Positions 34,341 through 42,725 are shown, counted from the stretch's first letter. The stretch is 48,914 nt of DNA from Paludibacteraceae bacterium (GCA_905234835.1 CAJOIZ010000012.1:1-48914), one strand, 5' to 3'. Program-made: numbers and translations. Notes: generated from the sequence alone by a model not told the origin.

Positions 34341-34372
34341 CAAAAGTACACGTGTCAGAGCAAGTATGCAAA
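34341..34372 (-). promoter_or_regulatory. Promoter of the alcohol dehydrogenase operon
   Basis: On the minus strand TTTG (34369-34372), 20-nt spacer, TACTTTTG (34341-34348). It is divergent from, and 28 bp away from, the promoter at 34400-34430. Confidence 0.8.
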
Positions 34373-34399
34373 TCTTTTGTGCAAAACACAGCAAAGTCG

Positions 34400-34430
34400 T
34401 TGCATAATTGTGGATGTTGCCGTATCTTTG
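34400..34430 (+). promoter_or_regulatory. Promoter of the zeta-like toxin operon
   Basis: TTG (34400-34402), 20-nt spacer, TATCTTTG (34423-34430). The first start codon follows at 34464. Confidence 0.8.
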
Positions 34431-34463
34431 CGGGGTTAAACGGAAACAACAATAGACACCATT

Positions 34464-34616
34464 ATGGACGAATATCGTTTCAATTCGGAAAGAGAGCCGG
34501 CAGAAGAATATCTGCATACAATTATGAAAGAGGCTGCTCAAGATGCCCGTGAGCGTTATCAGAACGCACATGACGCATATTTTGCCCGGATAAGCGAACA
34601 AATAAAAGCATTATGA
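34464..34616 (+). CDS. Small 50-residue partner (antitoxin candidate)
   Basis: An ORF of 50 codons starts 34 nt after the -7 element at 34423-34430 and ends in TGA overlapping the ATG of the zeta-like toxin gene by 4 nt (ATGA). The product is acidic and probably all-helical: MDEYRFNSEREPAEEYLH, then MKEAAQDARERYQNAHDAYF. Size, charge, position and translational coupling fit an antitoxin. I do not recognise the family; it is much shorter than the classical epsilon antitoxin. No DNA-binding domain is visible, so regulation may need other factors. Confidence 0.65.
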   Translation: MDEYRFNSEREPAEEYLHTIMKEAAQDARERYQNAHDAYFARISEQIKAL

Positions 34617-35209
34617 AACGGCCTGTTCTTATCGTGATTGCCGGTCCGAACGGATCCGGGAAAACCACCATCACGCGCCGTGTTATCAAACACGAGTGGG
34701 CAGAGACTTGTGAGTATATCAATCCGGATGAGGTCGCGCAGAATATGTTCGGCGACTGGAACGATACAAATGCCGTAAAGAAAGCAGTGGAATATTGTGA
34801 ACATCGCAGGCAAGTATGTATGCAGGAGCATAAGGACTTGATTTTTGAAACGGTACTCTCTGCTGACAGCAAGGTTGATTTTCTCCTTAAGGCGAAGGAA
34901 GAAGGGTACTTCATATGGGTGTTCTTCGTATGCACAACAACACCTGCCATCAATGCCATGCGTGTGGCAAAACGAGTAATGGAAGGCGGTCATGATGTGC
35001 CAATACAAAAGATCGTATCCCGCTACCAGAAATCAATCGTCAATGTGGCAAAGTGTGTCCGCTTTGCAGACAGGGTCTATTTCTACGACAATTCGGTTGA
35101 TAATCAGGAAGCACAGCCTTTATTCCGCACGAAAGACGGTACACTTGCCAAACAATATACCCACGAATTGCCGCAATGGGTGTTGCCGATATATGACAAT
35201 GTAAAGTAA
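34613..35209 (+). CDS. Zeta toxin-like P-loop kinase
   Basis: A 198-residue protein of the zeta toxin/P-loop kinase family. Walker A is AGPNGSGKTTITR near 10-22, followed by YINPDEVAQNMF near 36 with the conserved N-x-D, the long helix HRRQVCMQEHKDLIFETVLS near 65-85, and GGHDVPIQKIVSRYQKS near 126, the nucleotide-binding and catalytic arginine region. Zeta toxins phosphorylate UDP-N-acetylglucosamine or related nucleotide sugars and poison wall synthesis; chromosomal relatives may have other kinase roles. It is coupled to a 50-codon upstream ORF and convergent with the DUF262-HNH gene, 13 nt away. Confidence 0.88.
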   Translation: MKRPVLIVIAGPNGSGKTTITRRVIKHEWAETCEYINPDEVAQNMFGDWNDTNAVKKAVEYCEHRRQVCMQEHKDLIFETVLSADSKVDFLLKAKEEGYFIWVFFVCTTTPAINAMRVAKRVMEGGHDVPIQKIVSRYQKSIVNVAKCVRFADRVYFYDNSVDNQEAQPLFRTKDGTLAKQYTHELPQWVLPIYDNVK

Positions 35210-35222
35210 GTTATCATTCCGC

Positions 35223-36389
35223 CTATTTGTTTCCCTTCGCGCGGTTGTGCGTCTGACAGAGCATCTGGCAGTTGGAAATGTCTGTTGCGCCGCCTTTGCT
35301 CCATGCCGTCACGTGGTCAGCGTCCATCTCCGAGAGTTTCCATATCTTTGTGCGGTTATTGTCCTTGCCTAATGCGCAAAGCGGACAATTGGAAACACCT
35401 TCCGCTTGTGCTTCGGTTGTTTGCTGCGCGTAAACCGCTTTCTTGGTCGGCTCATCAAAGCAGCGAACCTCCAACAGTCTGGTATCTTGACAACCGCCTA
35501 AGATATACTCATAGATACCTTTCTTGTTCTTGACGTAGTAGTCCTCATACAACTCGCGCTGTTTGGCGGCAACTTGTGCGGGGTCATAGGGTTGTTTGTG
35601 GTATTTCTCGTAGAGTTCGCCCCACAGCAACCCTCTCATCTCGTTCTCTTTCTGTGTAAAGACACTTCTGACCCAATCAATGACGCTGTTGAAGTATGCT
35701 TCCAGTTCATTTATATTATCGTCACGACGGTGAGTGGACATATAGTTTTCTATATCACCCTTACTTACCCATTCAAGAGCGGTATGTAAATAATCCTGCC
35801 GTTTGACATTGCCTTTTATATACCATTCCCATTTGTTGATTTCCGTGTTTTGCGAATTAGAGAACACTTCCTTTGCCCTATCAACAAACGGGCCGCTATA
35901 TACGGCATTCAGTCTTTCTTGATCATTGAGCGGAATGCCCACTATATTGATGGTCTTAAACCATTCTTTTATTTCGCTTTCAGTGCCTTCACACTCATAT
36001 ATGGTCAGTTTGGTATCATATATCTTCTGCAATAAATCCGCAGGCATAGAATCATAATACTGCTCTGTTCCATTCAGTATTATTGAGAATTTGTGCGTAA
36101 GGAATCGTCCTAAAGAAGTGATACGTTGCTGGCCATCCAAGACCTCCAACAAGCCATCCTCGCGTTTATTGAAGTAGATCAGTCCCAAAGGATAGCCTTT
36201 CAAGACGGATTCAATGACGGCAATCTCTTTCTCACCCTTTCCTTCAGCATATAAATAGTGTCGCTGGTACTCGGGCTGAATGATTAAGCGACCAGAAAGA
36301 CCAAATAGTCCTTTCCCCTCTGCTTGATTGTACACAAATCCCTTGCAGATTTCTTCTACTGTGTACTCTGTATGTAATGTTGTTGTCAT
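35223..36389 (-). CDS. DUF262 and HNH endonuclease protein
   Basis: A 388-residue protein with an N-terminal DUF262 (ParB/GmrS-like) domain, showing [12 protein letters not shown] near 36, [15 protein letters not shown] near 60 and [16 protein letters not shown] near 82 (the DGQQR NTP-binding motif), and a C-terminal HNH nuclease with CPLC near 336, [19 protein letters not shown] near 358 and the closing CQTHNRAKG. GmrSD type IV enzymes combine DUF262 with DUF1524, another HNH-like domain; here the nuclease is a plain zinc-bracketed HNH. Its start overlaps the stop of the adenine methyltransferase by 1 nt, so the two are translationally coupled. The pair is best read as a restriction-modification or anti-phage module. 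Confidence 0.88.
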   Translation of the reverse strand: MTTTLHTEYTVEEICKGFVYNQAEGKGLFGLSGRLIIQPEYQRHYLYAEGKGEKEIAVIESVLKGYPLGLIYFNKREDGLLEVLDGQQRITSLGRFLTHKFSIILNGTEQYYDSMPADLLQKIYDTKLTIYECEGTESEIKEWFKTINIVGIPLNDQERLNAVYSGPFVDRAKEVFSNSQNTEINKWEWYIKGNVKRQDYLHTALEWVSKGDIENYMSTHRRDDNINELEAYFNSVIDWVRSVFTQKENEMRGLLWGELYEKYHKQPYDPAQVAAKQRELYEDYYVKNKKGIYEYILGGCQDTRLLEVRCFDEPTKKAVYAQQTTEAQAEGVSNCPLCALGKDNNRTKIWKLSEMDADHVTAWSKGGATDISNCQMLCQTHNRAKGNK

Positions 36390-37462
36390 TATTGTAGGTT
36401 TTTATGGCGGATTAAGATACGTTTGTATATACCGACTCCGTTAATGGTAGGAGCAAATAAATCATATTCATTATCTTTACCATGATTAGCGCATCCTACC
36501 ATTTCAAATTGTTCGGGACAATACTTATCAAGGAAAGAGATAGGTACGCCCATTATTCCATTGTAATCTTTGGGAATTAGTTCTGTAAATGGCACTTCGA
36601 TGGCATCATAATTATCATAGTGTAGATATTCAGTTTGTCCCTTTAGTTTCTTGCTGAACTCCAAATTATCTGCCATCGTCATCAAGCGTATGGGTTGGTG
36701 ACGCCTGCCTAATTCGATATTCGTAAACCAACGAACCCCCGGAACACGTATAAATCCCTCTCTGTAGTCGTGCGAGTTGAAATAACTTAGTGTGGTGTCT
36801 AATTTCATTGGAGAGGTGAAATAACCTGCGCCACGCACAAATGGATTGTCTATCCAGATTTTATTTTCTTTGATAAGCGGGAAGACTTCTTTATAGGTGA
36901 TAGCGTTCATGTTACCTATAATGGCGAATTGTTTGTTGGCTTCCATTATCCAAGCAAGAAATTCACGGAATAAAGAGAACGGCGGATTGGTGATAATGAT
37001 GTCTGCTTCATCACGCAGGGCGGTAACTTCGGCGGAACGGAAATCGCCATCACCTTGTAGATAATCCCATTCCAAATCGTCAATATCAATGCGGCCGCTG
37101 GCATTGGTGTCATGGTCAAGCGTGAAAATCTTGCCGCAGACTCTTGTTTTGTCGGCTCTGAATCTCGGATTCTCGGTCTCAAACAAAGTCGGCTGCCAAT
37201 CGGTCTTATAGTTCTTGCTCTCAATGGCATAGGACGTGGAGATAAGTTTCTTCAGACCGAAGAACGCAAAGTTTTGTGCAAAGAAATAGGTGAAGTTTGA
37301 CCACTCGGGGTCATCACAAGGCAACAAAATCGTCTTGCCCCGAAAAACATTCGGGTTGTATTCAATATAGGCGTTTATTTCCTTTTGAATGTCCTGGTAC
37401 TGGGTATAGAACTCATCGTTCTTGGCTGCCTTTGCCTTGCCCAGAAGTGCGTTTTTAGCCAT
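36389..37462 (-). CDS. EcoRI-type adenine-specific DNA methyltransferase
   Basis: A 357-residue N6-adenine methyltransferase of the EcoRI methylase family. The SAM region begins near 50 with [16 protein letters not shown], the catalytic motif IV is [13 protein letters not shown] near 165, and [18 protein letters not shown] near 300 and the C-terminal part match the family. The start at 37462 ([20 protein letters not shown]) is preferred; an upstream in-frame ATG at 37507 would add 15 residues not seen in the family. It is the first gene of the operon, with the DUF262-HNH gene overlapping by 1 nt, and lies behind a promoter at 37803-37834 with a leader of over 300 nt. The recognition sequence cannot be inferred; GAATTC is only the namesake's site. 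Confidence 0.9.
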   Translation of the reverse strand: MAKNALLGKAKAAKNDEFYTQYQDIQKEINAYIEYNPNVFRGKTILLPCDDPEWSNFTYFFAQNFAFFGLKKLISTSYAIESKNYKTDWQPTLFETENPRFRADKTRVCGKIFTLDHDTNASGRIDIDDLEWDYLQGDGDFRSAEVTALRDEADIIITNPPFSLFREFLAWIMEANKQFAIIGNMNAITYKEVFPLIKENKIWIDNPFVRGAGYFTSPMKLDTTLSYFNSHDYREGFIRVPGVRWFTNIELGRRHQPIRLMTMADNLEFSKKLKGQTEYLHYDNYDAIEVPFTELIPKDYNGIMGVPISFLDKYCPEQFEMVGCANHGKDNEYDLFAPTINGVGIYKRILIRHKNLQ

Positions 37463-37524
37463 GGATTGACAGTTTTGTGCATAACTATCAATCACAAAAG
37501 GACACAAAAAGGTGTGAACCTCTA

Positions 37525-37697
37525 TTCGCGTTCACGGAGGAGCCTACGAAGAACCGCCGCCCATACTCTTAGAGGGTCCACACCGAGTGTGAACTATTAG
37601 AGTATGGTTCGGAAGTCCTGATAATTAGGTCATCCGTGAAGCATTATCCGTTTCGTTAAGAAATCAGTTTCGTAGGCTTTTTCTTTTCGAACGCGAA
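37525..37697 (-). ncRNA. Structured leader of the methyltransferase operon
   Basis: Within the leader of the methyltransferase transcript, complementary arms occur at 37525-37533 with 37689-37697, 37531-37538 with 37633-37640, 37542-37550 with 37669-37677, and 37561-37569 with 37599-37607; the last closes a stem that encloses an 8-bp hairpin with a 3-nt loop. Pairs two and three cross, giving a pseudoknot or two exclusive folds, and pair one shares bases with pair two. On the plus strand the 37669-37677 arm is followed by TTTTTCTTTT, so a plus-strand RNA ending here is also possible. I do not recognise a known RNA family. Confidence 0.45.
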
Positions 37698-37802
37698 AAA
37701 TAGTAATGCTGTTAATATGTTATTAAGTCAGCAGAGACACTTCTCTGCTTTGCCCCTATTTAACGTCCCGAGGCAGGGACGGTTTCTCTCCAAAACTCGC
37801 CG

Positions 37803-37834
37803 CAAAGTTATGAAAGTACTTTGAGACAGGCAAA
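37803..37834 (-). promoter_or_regulatory. Promoter of the methyltransferase/DUF262-HNH operon
   Basis: On the minus strand TTTG (37831-37834), 20-nt spacer, TAACTTTG (37803-37810), a full match. It predicts a leader of roughly 335 nt before the methyltransferase start at 37462, containing three hairpins and the crossing helices. Confidence 0.75.
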
Positions 37835-37957
37835 TATATTTTGCATTTTGTGCGAAAATGTGTGCTATACTGCCGCTTGTTGTGCTGATTGTCGGGCTTT
37901 AAGGGGGTTGAAACAAAGGGGTGTCATTGGGTGATGGTTCGGTGTGGTCTGCTTAAT

Positions 37958-38021
37958 GTATCGTGTATCTATCGTATATCTATCGTGTATCTAACGCGTA
38001 TCTAACGTGTATCTATCGTAG
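37958..38021. repeat. 11-bp tandem repeat, five to six units
   Basis: Units ATCGTGTATCT, with A/T and G/A variants, repeat at an 11-bp period. The array is followed by a degenerate GTGTTGGTGAGTG tract to 38175. Neither fits a coding frame. Confidence 0.65.
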
Positions 38022-38187
38022 TTGCTTGCTGTTTGCACACTGACTTCGTGTTGATTACTGCGTGTTGGTGAGTGAATGTTGGGGACTACGTGTTGATTAG
38101 CTGCGCTGTTGGTGAGTGAATGTTGGGAACTGTGTGTTGATACTTCGTGTTAATGACTGCGTGTTGGTTGGTAGCTATGTTCATGTT

Positions 38188-38228
38188 AAAAAACACTGCG
38201 CTATGGGTGTTGTGTCCATAGCGCAGTG
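38188..38228 (-). terminator. Intrinsic terminator of the carbohydrate-binding gene
   Basis: A perfect 13-bp stem (38194-38206 with 38216-38228) around a 9-nt loop is followed on the minus strand by six U residues (38188-38193). It lies about 118 nt beyond the stop at 38346. Confidence 0.85.
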
Positions 38229-38345
38229 AGATAGAGGTTATGTATAATAGGGAGAGGTTAGCTACCTTGAAGGGATGATTCCTTATACAAAAGACCAGAT
38301 TGATCTATGCAAAAGGTTTGGAGTCACTATCCGTCGGAAAAGGAT

Positions 38346-40364
38346 TTACCAACCGCCGGGTCTGCCGCCACCACCGGGGCCGCCACCTCCCGTATAGGAG
38401 GTGAGCGTGACAGATGTGCCGCCAGTGACGGTTGCAGGATAGTAACCAACACCGCCGAATATCTCTGTGCCACTTGCCGTCACACCCGATACGAGTGTAG
38501 GCATAGACGCACCCGATACCACCATACTGCTGCCGCCACTGCTTGGGGTCAGGAACGCGAACGTGGTGTCGCCCACGGTCAGCGCATACCATGTGTTCGC
38601 CGTCCACGACTGACCGCTGTTGCCGCCAGGACCCGGAGGCGCGAACATGCCGCCCTGTGAGGTGGCTATGGTATAGCAGGTCTGGGTCAACTGCGCGCCG
38701 CTCTCCAAGCCACCGATAGCGACAATCGTGCCGCCTTCCACATACAGTTTCTTCTGTTCCTCGCTGTTGGCATCAATCGCCACCTCTGGCGACGATGAGC
38801 CGATAGCATAGACCAGACCACCTTTGATATAGACGTTGCCATTGGCATCCAGACCATCGTTATTGGTAGCACGGGCATAGACCATTCCGCCGCTGATGGT
38901 CAGGTCGCTGGCGGCATTGATGGCATCATCGTAGGCATTGACAATGACCTGTCCGTCGCTGATGACGAGCGTACTCTTGCTCTCTATGCCCTCGCCGTTG
39001 CGCCCAGCCGTGCTGACGTTAATCAGTCCGCCGCTGATGACGATGCCGCCCGCGTAGGTGTAGGTCACGTTCCATCCGCTGCCCGACTCGGTCTTGATGC
39101 CCGCTTTGATTCCTTTCGGGGAGGAGTAGTACTTGCTGTCCACGTTGTCCGTGTTGCCGGTGTAGTTGAGGTTCTCGGTCGTGCCATTGTTGTAGTAGAG
39201 TCCGCCCGTGGTCGCGATGGTCATCGTACCGCCCGTGACGGTCAGCAGGCTGTCGCACTTGAGTCCCTTGCCGCCCGAGCCGGTGCTCGTCAGGTTGAGC
39301 GTGCCGCCGCTGACGGTGATGTTCGCGTCGCTGCTGATGCACGATGCCGCCTTGGTCTCAAGGTCTTCCTCGTCCCATGTGCCGTTGCCGGAAGTGGTGA
39401 CGGTAACGGTTCCGCCGCTGACGGCTATGCTGCCTTCCGCCTTGATGCCCTTGGCGGCTGTTCCAGTGACGTCAATGGTGAGTGTACCGCCCTGCAGGTA
39501 GATGTTGCCGCTGTCCTCGTCCTCGTGGTCTTCCGTTTCGCCGGTCGAGCCCGCCTCTGTGTCCTCGATGTCGCACTGCACGCCGTCATCCGCCACGTTG
39601 CCGATGGTGATGGTGCCGCTCTCCATGAGGAAGAACTGTTCGCAGTTGATGCCATCGCCCGCCGCTTTCAACACGTTAATCGTGGCGTTTTTGACGGAGA
39701 AGTACTCGCCACACTTGATGCCGTGCTTGACGTTGCCCGTCACGTTGAGCGTGCCTTTTTGCGCGAACTCGGCGTGTCCTTTGACGTACAGGCAGCCTTT
39801 CTGCTTGCCGTTCTCCGCATCAACGAGGGTGTTGGTCGTGCCTGTCAACGGTTTGATTTTGATACGCTTTCCATTCTGAATGTGAACTGCCGCGCCTGAA
39901 TAGACGGCTGACACGTTAGTCAGCGTCAGGTTGTTGAGTTCGACCGTCGCCTTATATGAGCCTTCGGTGTAGAACCCGCCGTCAGAGGAACTGCCCGACA
40001 GGGTGTAGGTGACCTCCTGCGCAAGGTCGTCGCTCTGCACGATGCTCACGTGGGCACCCGATTGAGTGACAGTGAGATAGCGTGCCACGTTGCCCGCCAC
40101 GGTTATGGCCGCCGACGCGCCGTCGTAGGCGACAGTCACTATATTGTCCGTCACGGCAGTCTCATCGACATACATCGCCGTCACCTCGTCCAACGCGAAG
40201 ACTTTGCCCATAACGGTCAGGGTCGAGCCGTCGTCAAAGGGCATCTCGCCCGTCTGGCCGGCGGGGAACATATAACGCACGCTGCCCGTTTCCACATTCA
40301 GTGTCTGGGCTGTCAGCAAACCGCATACTGCCAGTCCGCCAAGCAATAACAGAGTCTTTTTCAT
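38346..40364 (-). CDS. Secreted Cthe_2159-type carbohydrate-binding protein
   Basis: A 672-residue secreted protein. A signal peptide (MKKTLLLLGGLAVCGLLTAQ) is followed by a short N-terminal domain and a long right-handed beta-helix-like region (about 130-560) of the Cthe_2159 carbohydrate-binding family, with repeated motifs such as GIKCGEYFSVKNATINV, DGINCEQFF, GDGVQC-like turns and ISGGxxxVxxxxxGIxS. The founding member binds pectin/polygalacturonate and calcium. An acidic insertion (EDTEAGSTGETEDHEDEDS) lies near 270. The C-terminus is glycine- and proline-rich (GGGGPGGGGRPGGW). The gene overlaps the preceding small gene by 4 nt, so the two form an operon from the promoter at 40800-40830. 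Confidence 0.87.
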   Translation of the reverse strand: MKKTLLLLGGLAVCGLLTAQTLNVETGSVRYMFPAGQTGEMPFDDGSTLTVMGKVFALDEVTAMYVDETAVTDNIVTVAYDGASAAITVAGNVARYLTVTQSGAHVSIVQSDDLAQEVTYTLSGSSSDGGFYTEGSYKATVELNNLTLTNVSAVYSGAAVHIQNGKRIKIKPLTGTTNTLVDAENGKQKGCLYVKGHAEFAQKGTLNVTGNVKHGIKCGEYFSVKNATINVLKAAGDGINCEQFFLMESGTITIGNVADDGVQCDIEDTEAGSTGETEDHEDEDSGNIYLQGGTLTIDVTGTAAKGIKAEGSIAVSGGTVTVTTSGNGTWDEEDLETKAASCISSDANITVSGGTLNLTSTGSGGKGLKCDSLLTVTGGTMTIATTGGLYYNNGTTENLNYTGNTDNVDSKYYSSPKGIKAGIKTESGSGWNVTYTYAGGIVISGGLINVSTAGRNGEGIESKSTLVISDGQVIVNAYDDAINAASDLTISGGMVYARATNNDGLDANGNVYIKGGLVYAIGSSSPEVAIDANSEEQKKLYVEGGTIVAIGGLESGAQLTQTCYTIATSQGGMFAPPGPGGNSGQSWTANTWYALTVGDTTFAFLTPSSGGSSMVVSGASMPTLVSGVTASGTEIFGGVGYYPATVTGGTSVTLTSYTGGGGPGGGGRPGGW

Positions 40365-40765
40365 TGCAGTACAATCGTTTGGGAGTTCTTACCATCGGTT
40401 ATCACATAACTGCCCTTCCCGAGGACAGCAGCAGCCTCACGCAGGCTACCGAAACGGCCCGCCTTGAAGCCCTGTAACGTATAGACATCAATCGGGGCAT
40501 CGGCATTCAGCGCGTCCAATGCGTCCGCCATCTCGCCGTCCTCCGTCATGAACTGCATAAAAAGCAAGTCCGTCAGGGTGAAGTTCACAGTGCCTTCGGT
40601 GTTGGTCACCGTCAGGGCGTTGTCGTTCACGGTCATTGTCAGATCAGTTACTGACATGACGGTGGTGTCGTTGCTCTGGTTGACAAACACCAGATAGGCA
40701 TAATCGCCCGCCTGCGCCATTACAGCACCCGCAAGCATTGCCAGAATGAATACAAGTTTTTTCAT
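40361..40765 (-). CDS. Small secreted partner of the carbohydrate-binding protein
   Basis: A 134-residue protein with a signal peptide (MKKLVFILAMLAGAVMAQA), a beta-rich core, and a C-terminus IDVYTLQGFKAGRFGSL followed by LGKGSYVITDGKN, which resembles a degenerate Por/T9SS-type C-terminal domain. The start at 40765 is preferred because the upstream 21 residues are not signal-like and would overlap the promoter at 40800-40830. It ends overlapping the next gene by 4 nt (ATGA). Pairs of such short proteins with Cthe_2159-type proteins occur in Bacteroidales; a role in surface display or secretion of the larger partner is an inference. Confidence 0.75.
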   Translation of the reverse strand: MKKLVFILAMLAGAVMAQAGDYAYLVFVNQSNDTTVMSVTDLTMTVNDNALTVTNTEGTVNFTLTDLLFMQFMTEDGEMADALDALNADAPIDVYTLQGFKAGRFGSLREAAAVLGKGSYVITDGKNSQTIVLQ

Positions 40766-40799
40766 AAGTACCTCCTGTTTTTTGAGATTAAATTCCAGA

Positions 40800-40830
40800 C
40801 AAAAGTACTGCTTTTCGCAAATATACACAA
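40800..40830 (-). promoter_or_regulatory. Promoter of the carbohydrate-binding operon
   Basis: On the minus strand TTG (40828-40830), 20-nt spacer, TACTTTTG (40800-40807). It is divergent from the AraC promoter 55 bp away. Confidence 0.78.
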
Positions 40831-40884
40831 TTACCCGTTTATGGGAAATTATTAACTAAAAGTAAGATTATTTATTCAAACCCT

Positions 40885-40915
40885 TTGTCCCAGTCAAAAA
40901 GAAACCGTATTTTTG
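40885..40915 (+). promoter_or_regulatory. Promoter of the AraC-family regulator
   Basis: TTG (40885-40887), 20-nt spacer, TATTTTTG (40908-40915). The ATG at 40935 follows 20 nt later. The site is back to back with the promoter at 40800-40830, so the regulator could control the divergent operon. Confidence 0.75.
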
Positions 40916-40934
40916 CAGTCAAAATGATGTGTTC

Positions 40935-41795
40935 ATGAATACGAAACAGAAATTTGAAGAGGCGTATCGTACGCTTGAAGAGGTGGAAGTGGCGGTGCTG
41001 CGGGACATCCACGATTATAATCCCATCTATGGGACAGACATTGTGTCCAAGTACCTGACAGTCATTATCTGTCATTCCGGCAGCGCACGTTTGCTTTACG
41101 ACATGCAAGAGGTACACTTCACTGCCAACAGCATAGCAGTCATCCTGCCTGACCATATTATGCGTCCGCTTGAATGCAGTGCTGACTACCGCGTGACGTT
41201 TATTATGCACTCTGCCGCTCTCAGTGAAGAACTAAAGACCAAGCGCCTGACACACGACTATGACAAATTTCATTTGAACCCTTCCTGCAAAATGGCGGAT
41301 GAAGAGATGGTGCTGTTTCTAAAAGCCTTAGACGTGTTTGAGCATCTATGCAACAGTTCGCCGCAACACTATCCTTTACGGCATGATATGCTGATTGCGC
41401 AGAGCAATGTGATGGTGGAGATGATCAACGCCTGCCGCCGTGAAACGGACAACGAATCACATGACATGACCCGTAATCAGATGGTGTTTCAGGACTTCTC
41501 AAACCTGTTGGCAACGCATTACTGTGAGCAGCATGAGGTGGCTTTTTATGCAAGCAAGGCGCATCTCACGACGCGCCATTTCTCGATTATCATCAAAGAG
41601 ACCGTCGGTCTGTCAGCCAGCGACTACATTGAACAATACCTTGCCACACAAGCAAAGAATATCCTCCACACCCGCCCGGACTTGTCCGTGCGACAAATCA
41701 GTTACCACCTCGGCTATGCCGATTCCCCTTCTTTCTGCCGCTTCTTCAAACGCCAGACAGGCATGACTCCAAACGACTTCCGTCAGCAGGTATGA
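40935..41795 (+). CDS. AraC-family transcriptional regulator
   Basis: A 286-residue regulator. The N-terminal part (1-150) looks like a cupin-type ligand-binding domain (SARLLYDMQEVHFTANSIAVILPDH region), and the C-terminal 100 residues contain two helix-turn-helix motifs: HEVAFYASKAHLTTRHFSIIIKE near 200 and LSVRQISYHLGYADSPSFCRFFKRQTG near 252, followed by the family ending MTPNDFRQQ. The ATG at 40935 is chosen; a GTG at 40929 and other upstream ATGs are out of frame or weaker. It stands divergent from the carbohydrate-binding operon, the most likely target. It is convergent with the glutathione peroxidase gene, 3 nt away. Confidence 0.88.
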   Translation: MNTKQKFEEAYRTLEEVEVAVLRDIHDYNPIYGTDIVSKYLTVIICHSGSARLLYDMQEVHFTANSIAVILPDHIMRPLECSADYRVTFIMHSAALSEELKTKRLTHDYDKFHLNPSCKMADEEMVLFLKALDVFEHLCNSSPQHYPLRHDMLIAQSNVMVEMINACRRETDNESHDMTRNQMVFQDFSNLLATHYCEQHEVAFYASKAHLTTRHFSIIIKETVGLSASDYIEQYLATQAKNILHTRPDLSVRQISYHLGYADSPSFCRFFKRQTGMTPNDFRQQV

Positions 41796-41798
41796 CAC

Positions 41799-42347
41799 TT
41801 ATTTCGCCAATTCCGCCACGATGAGCTGCTCAAAGTCTTTCGGCTCGGCAACCGGTGCGAAGCGCTGAATAGTCATGCCGTCACGGGAGACAAGGAACTT
41901 GGTGAAGTTCCAGAGGATGTCGCTGTCTTTCTCCACGCTTTTGCTGATGCGCTTGAGCATCGCGCGAGCTGCCTTCGCTTTCAGCCCTTTGTACTCCTCG
42001 ACGGGAGCCTGCGATTTGAGGAACTCGAAGACTGGATTGGCATTTGCCCCGTTGACATCGCTCTTCGCCATCAGCGGGAACGTGACACCATGGTTGATGC
42101 GGCAGAACTCCTCAATCTGCTCGTCACTGCCCGGCTCCTGGTTGGCGAACTGGTCGCAGGGGAAACCGAGGATGACGAATCCCTGGTCCTTGTACTTCTT
42201 GTACAGTTCCTCCAGACCGTCGTACTGGGGCGTGAAGCCGCACTTGGAAGCTGTGTTGACGATGAGAATCACCTGCCCCTTGTAGTCGGCCAGGTTCACT
42301 TCCCTACCCCGGTTCGACAGGGCGGTGAAATCATAAATGGTTGCCAT
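41799..42347 (-). CDS. Glutathione peroxidase-family thiol peroxidase
   Basis: A 182-residue peroxidase with the family's tetrad: cysteine in NTASKCGFTPQY near 36, glutamine after it in the FPCDQFANQEPG region near 70-82, and tryptophan/asparagine in WNFTKFLV near 148. It is a cysteine, not selenocysteine, enzyme, and probably uses thioredoxin in this lineage. The second cysteine in GFPCDQF is the usual resolving candidate. It removes hydrogen peroxide or lipid peroxides in the cytosol. A -7 element TAACTTTG lies 34 nt upstream (42381-42388). It is convergent with the AraC gene. Confidence 0.93.
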   Translation of the reverse strand: MATIYDFTALSNRGREVNLADYKGQVILIVNTASKCGFTPQYDGLEELYKKYKDQGFVILGFPCDQFANQEPGSDEQIEEFCRINHGVTFPLMAKSDVNGANANPVFEFLKSQAPVEEYKGLKAKAARAMLKRISKSVEKDSDILWNFTKFLVSRDGMTIQRFAPVAEPKDFEQLIVAELAK

Positions 42348-42725
42348 AGTGGTTGGTTTTTAGTGTTTGTAAATTGCTTGCAAAGTTACTGCTATTTTTG
42401 AATTATGCAGGTTTGCGGCAAATTTATGATTAAATTCTTCTCGGTGCGAATTCCTTCGCAAATAAGTCTATCCAGCGGAACAGCAGTCTGCAACTTGTTG
42501 ATAAAGACTTACTATTGTTCGGATTTCAAATGAGACAGGCAACAAAACAAAGAGCAGAATATGTCCGACAAGCCCCATGACAAGGTGTGGCACGAATAAC
42601 AAAAAATACACAAAAAATGCAAAAAAGTTTTGGTGGTTCCAAAAAACGCAGTACTTTTGCCGCCGCTTTTGAGAGAGGTATCAAGTGTGAACCTCTTGCA
42701 AGGGCAACCAAACAAATCGCAGAAT
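42348..42725. other. Spacer between glutathione peroxidase and tRNA-Asp
   Basis: No gene is visible. It contains a -7 element for the peroxidase (42381-42388, minus), a small TGCGAA/TTCGCA hairpin (42445-42460) and the promoter of the tRNA gene at 42629-42659. Confidence 0.5.
42629..42659 (+). promoter_or_regulatory. Promoter of tRNA-Asp
   Basis: TTTG (42629-42632), 19-nt spacer, TACTTTTG (42652-42659), 67 nt before the tRNA. Confidence 0.65.

Larger units (their letters stand above)
37508..38345. other. Leader and non-coding interval upstream of the methyltransferase
   Basis: No protein-coding gene is visible. It holds the structured leader (37525-37697), hairpins AGCAGAGA/TCTCTGCT (37730-37749) and CGTCCC/GGGACG (37764-37781), the operon promoter (37803-37834), an 11-bp repeat array (37958-38021), a GTGTTGGTGAGTG array (38040-38175) and a terminator (38188-38228). 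Confidence 0.6.

Noticed and set aside
37525..37697. Group II intron, tmRNA or RNase P RNA
   Set aside because: None of the diagnostic domain V, tRNA-like ends or conserved RNase P words is present.
37958..38175. Possible CRISPR array
   Set aside because: Repeats are 11-14 bp, tandem and degenerate with no unique spacers and no cas genes nearby.
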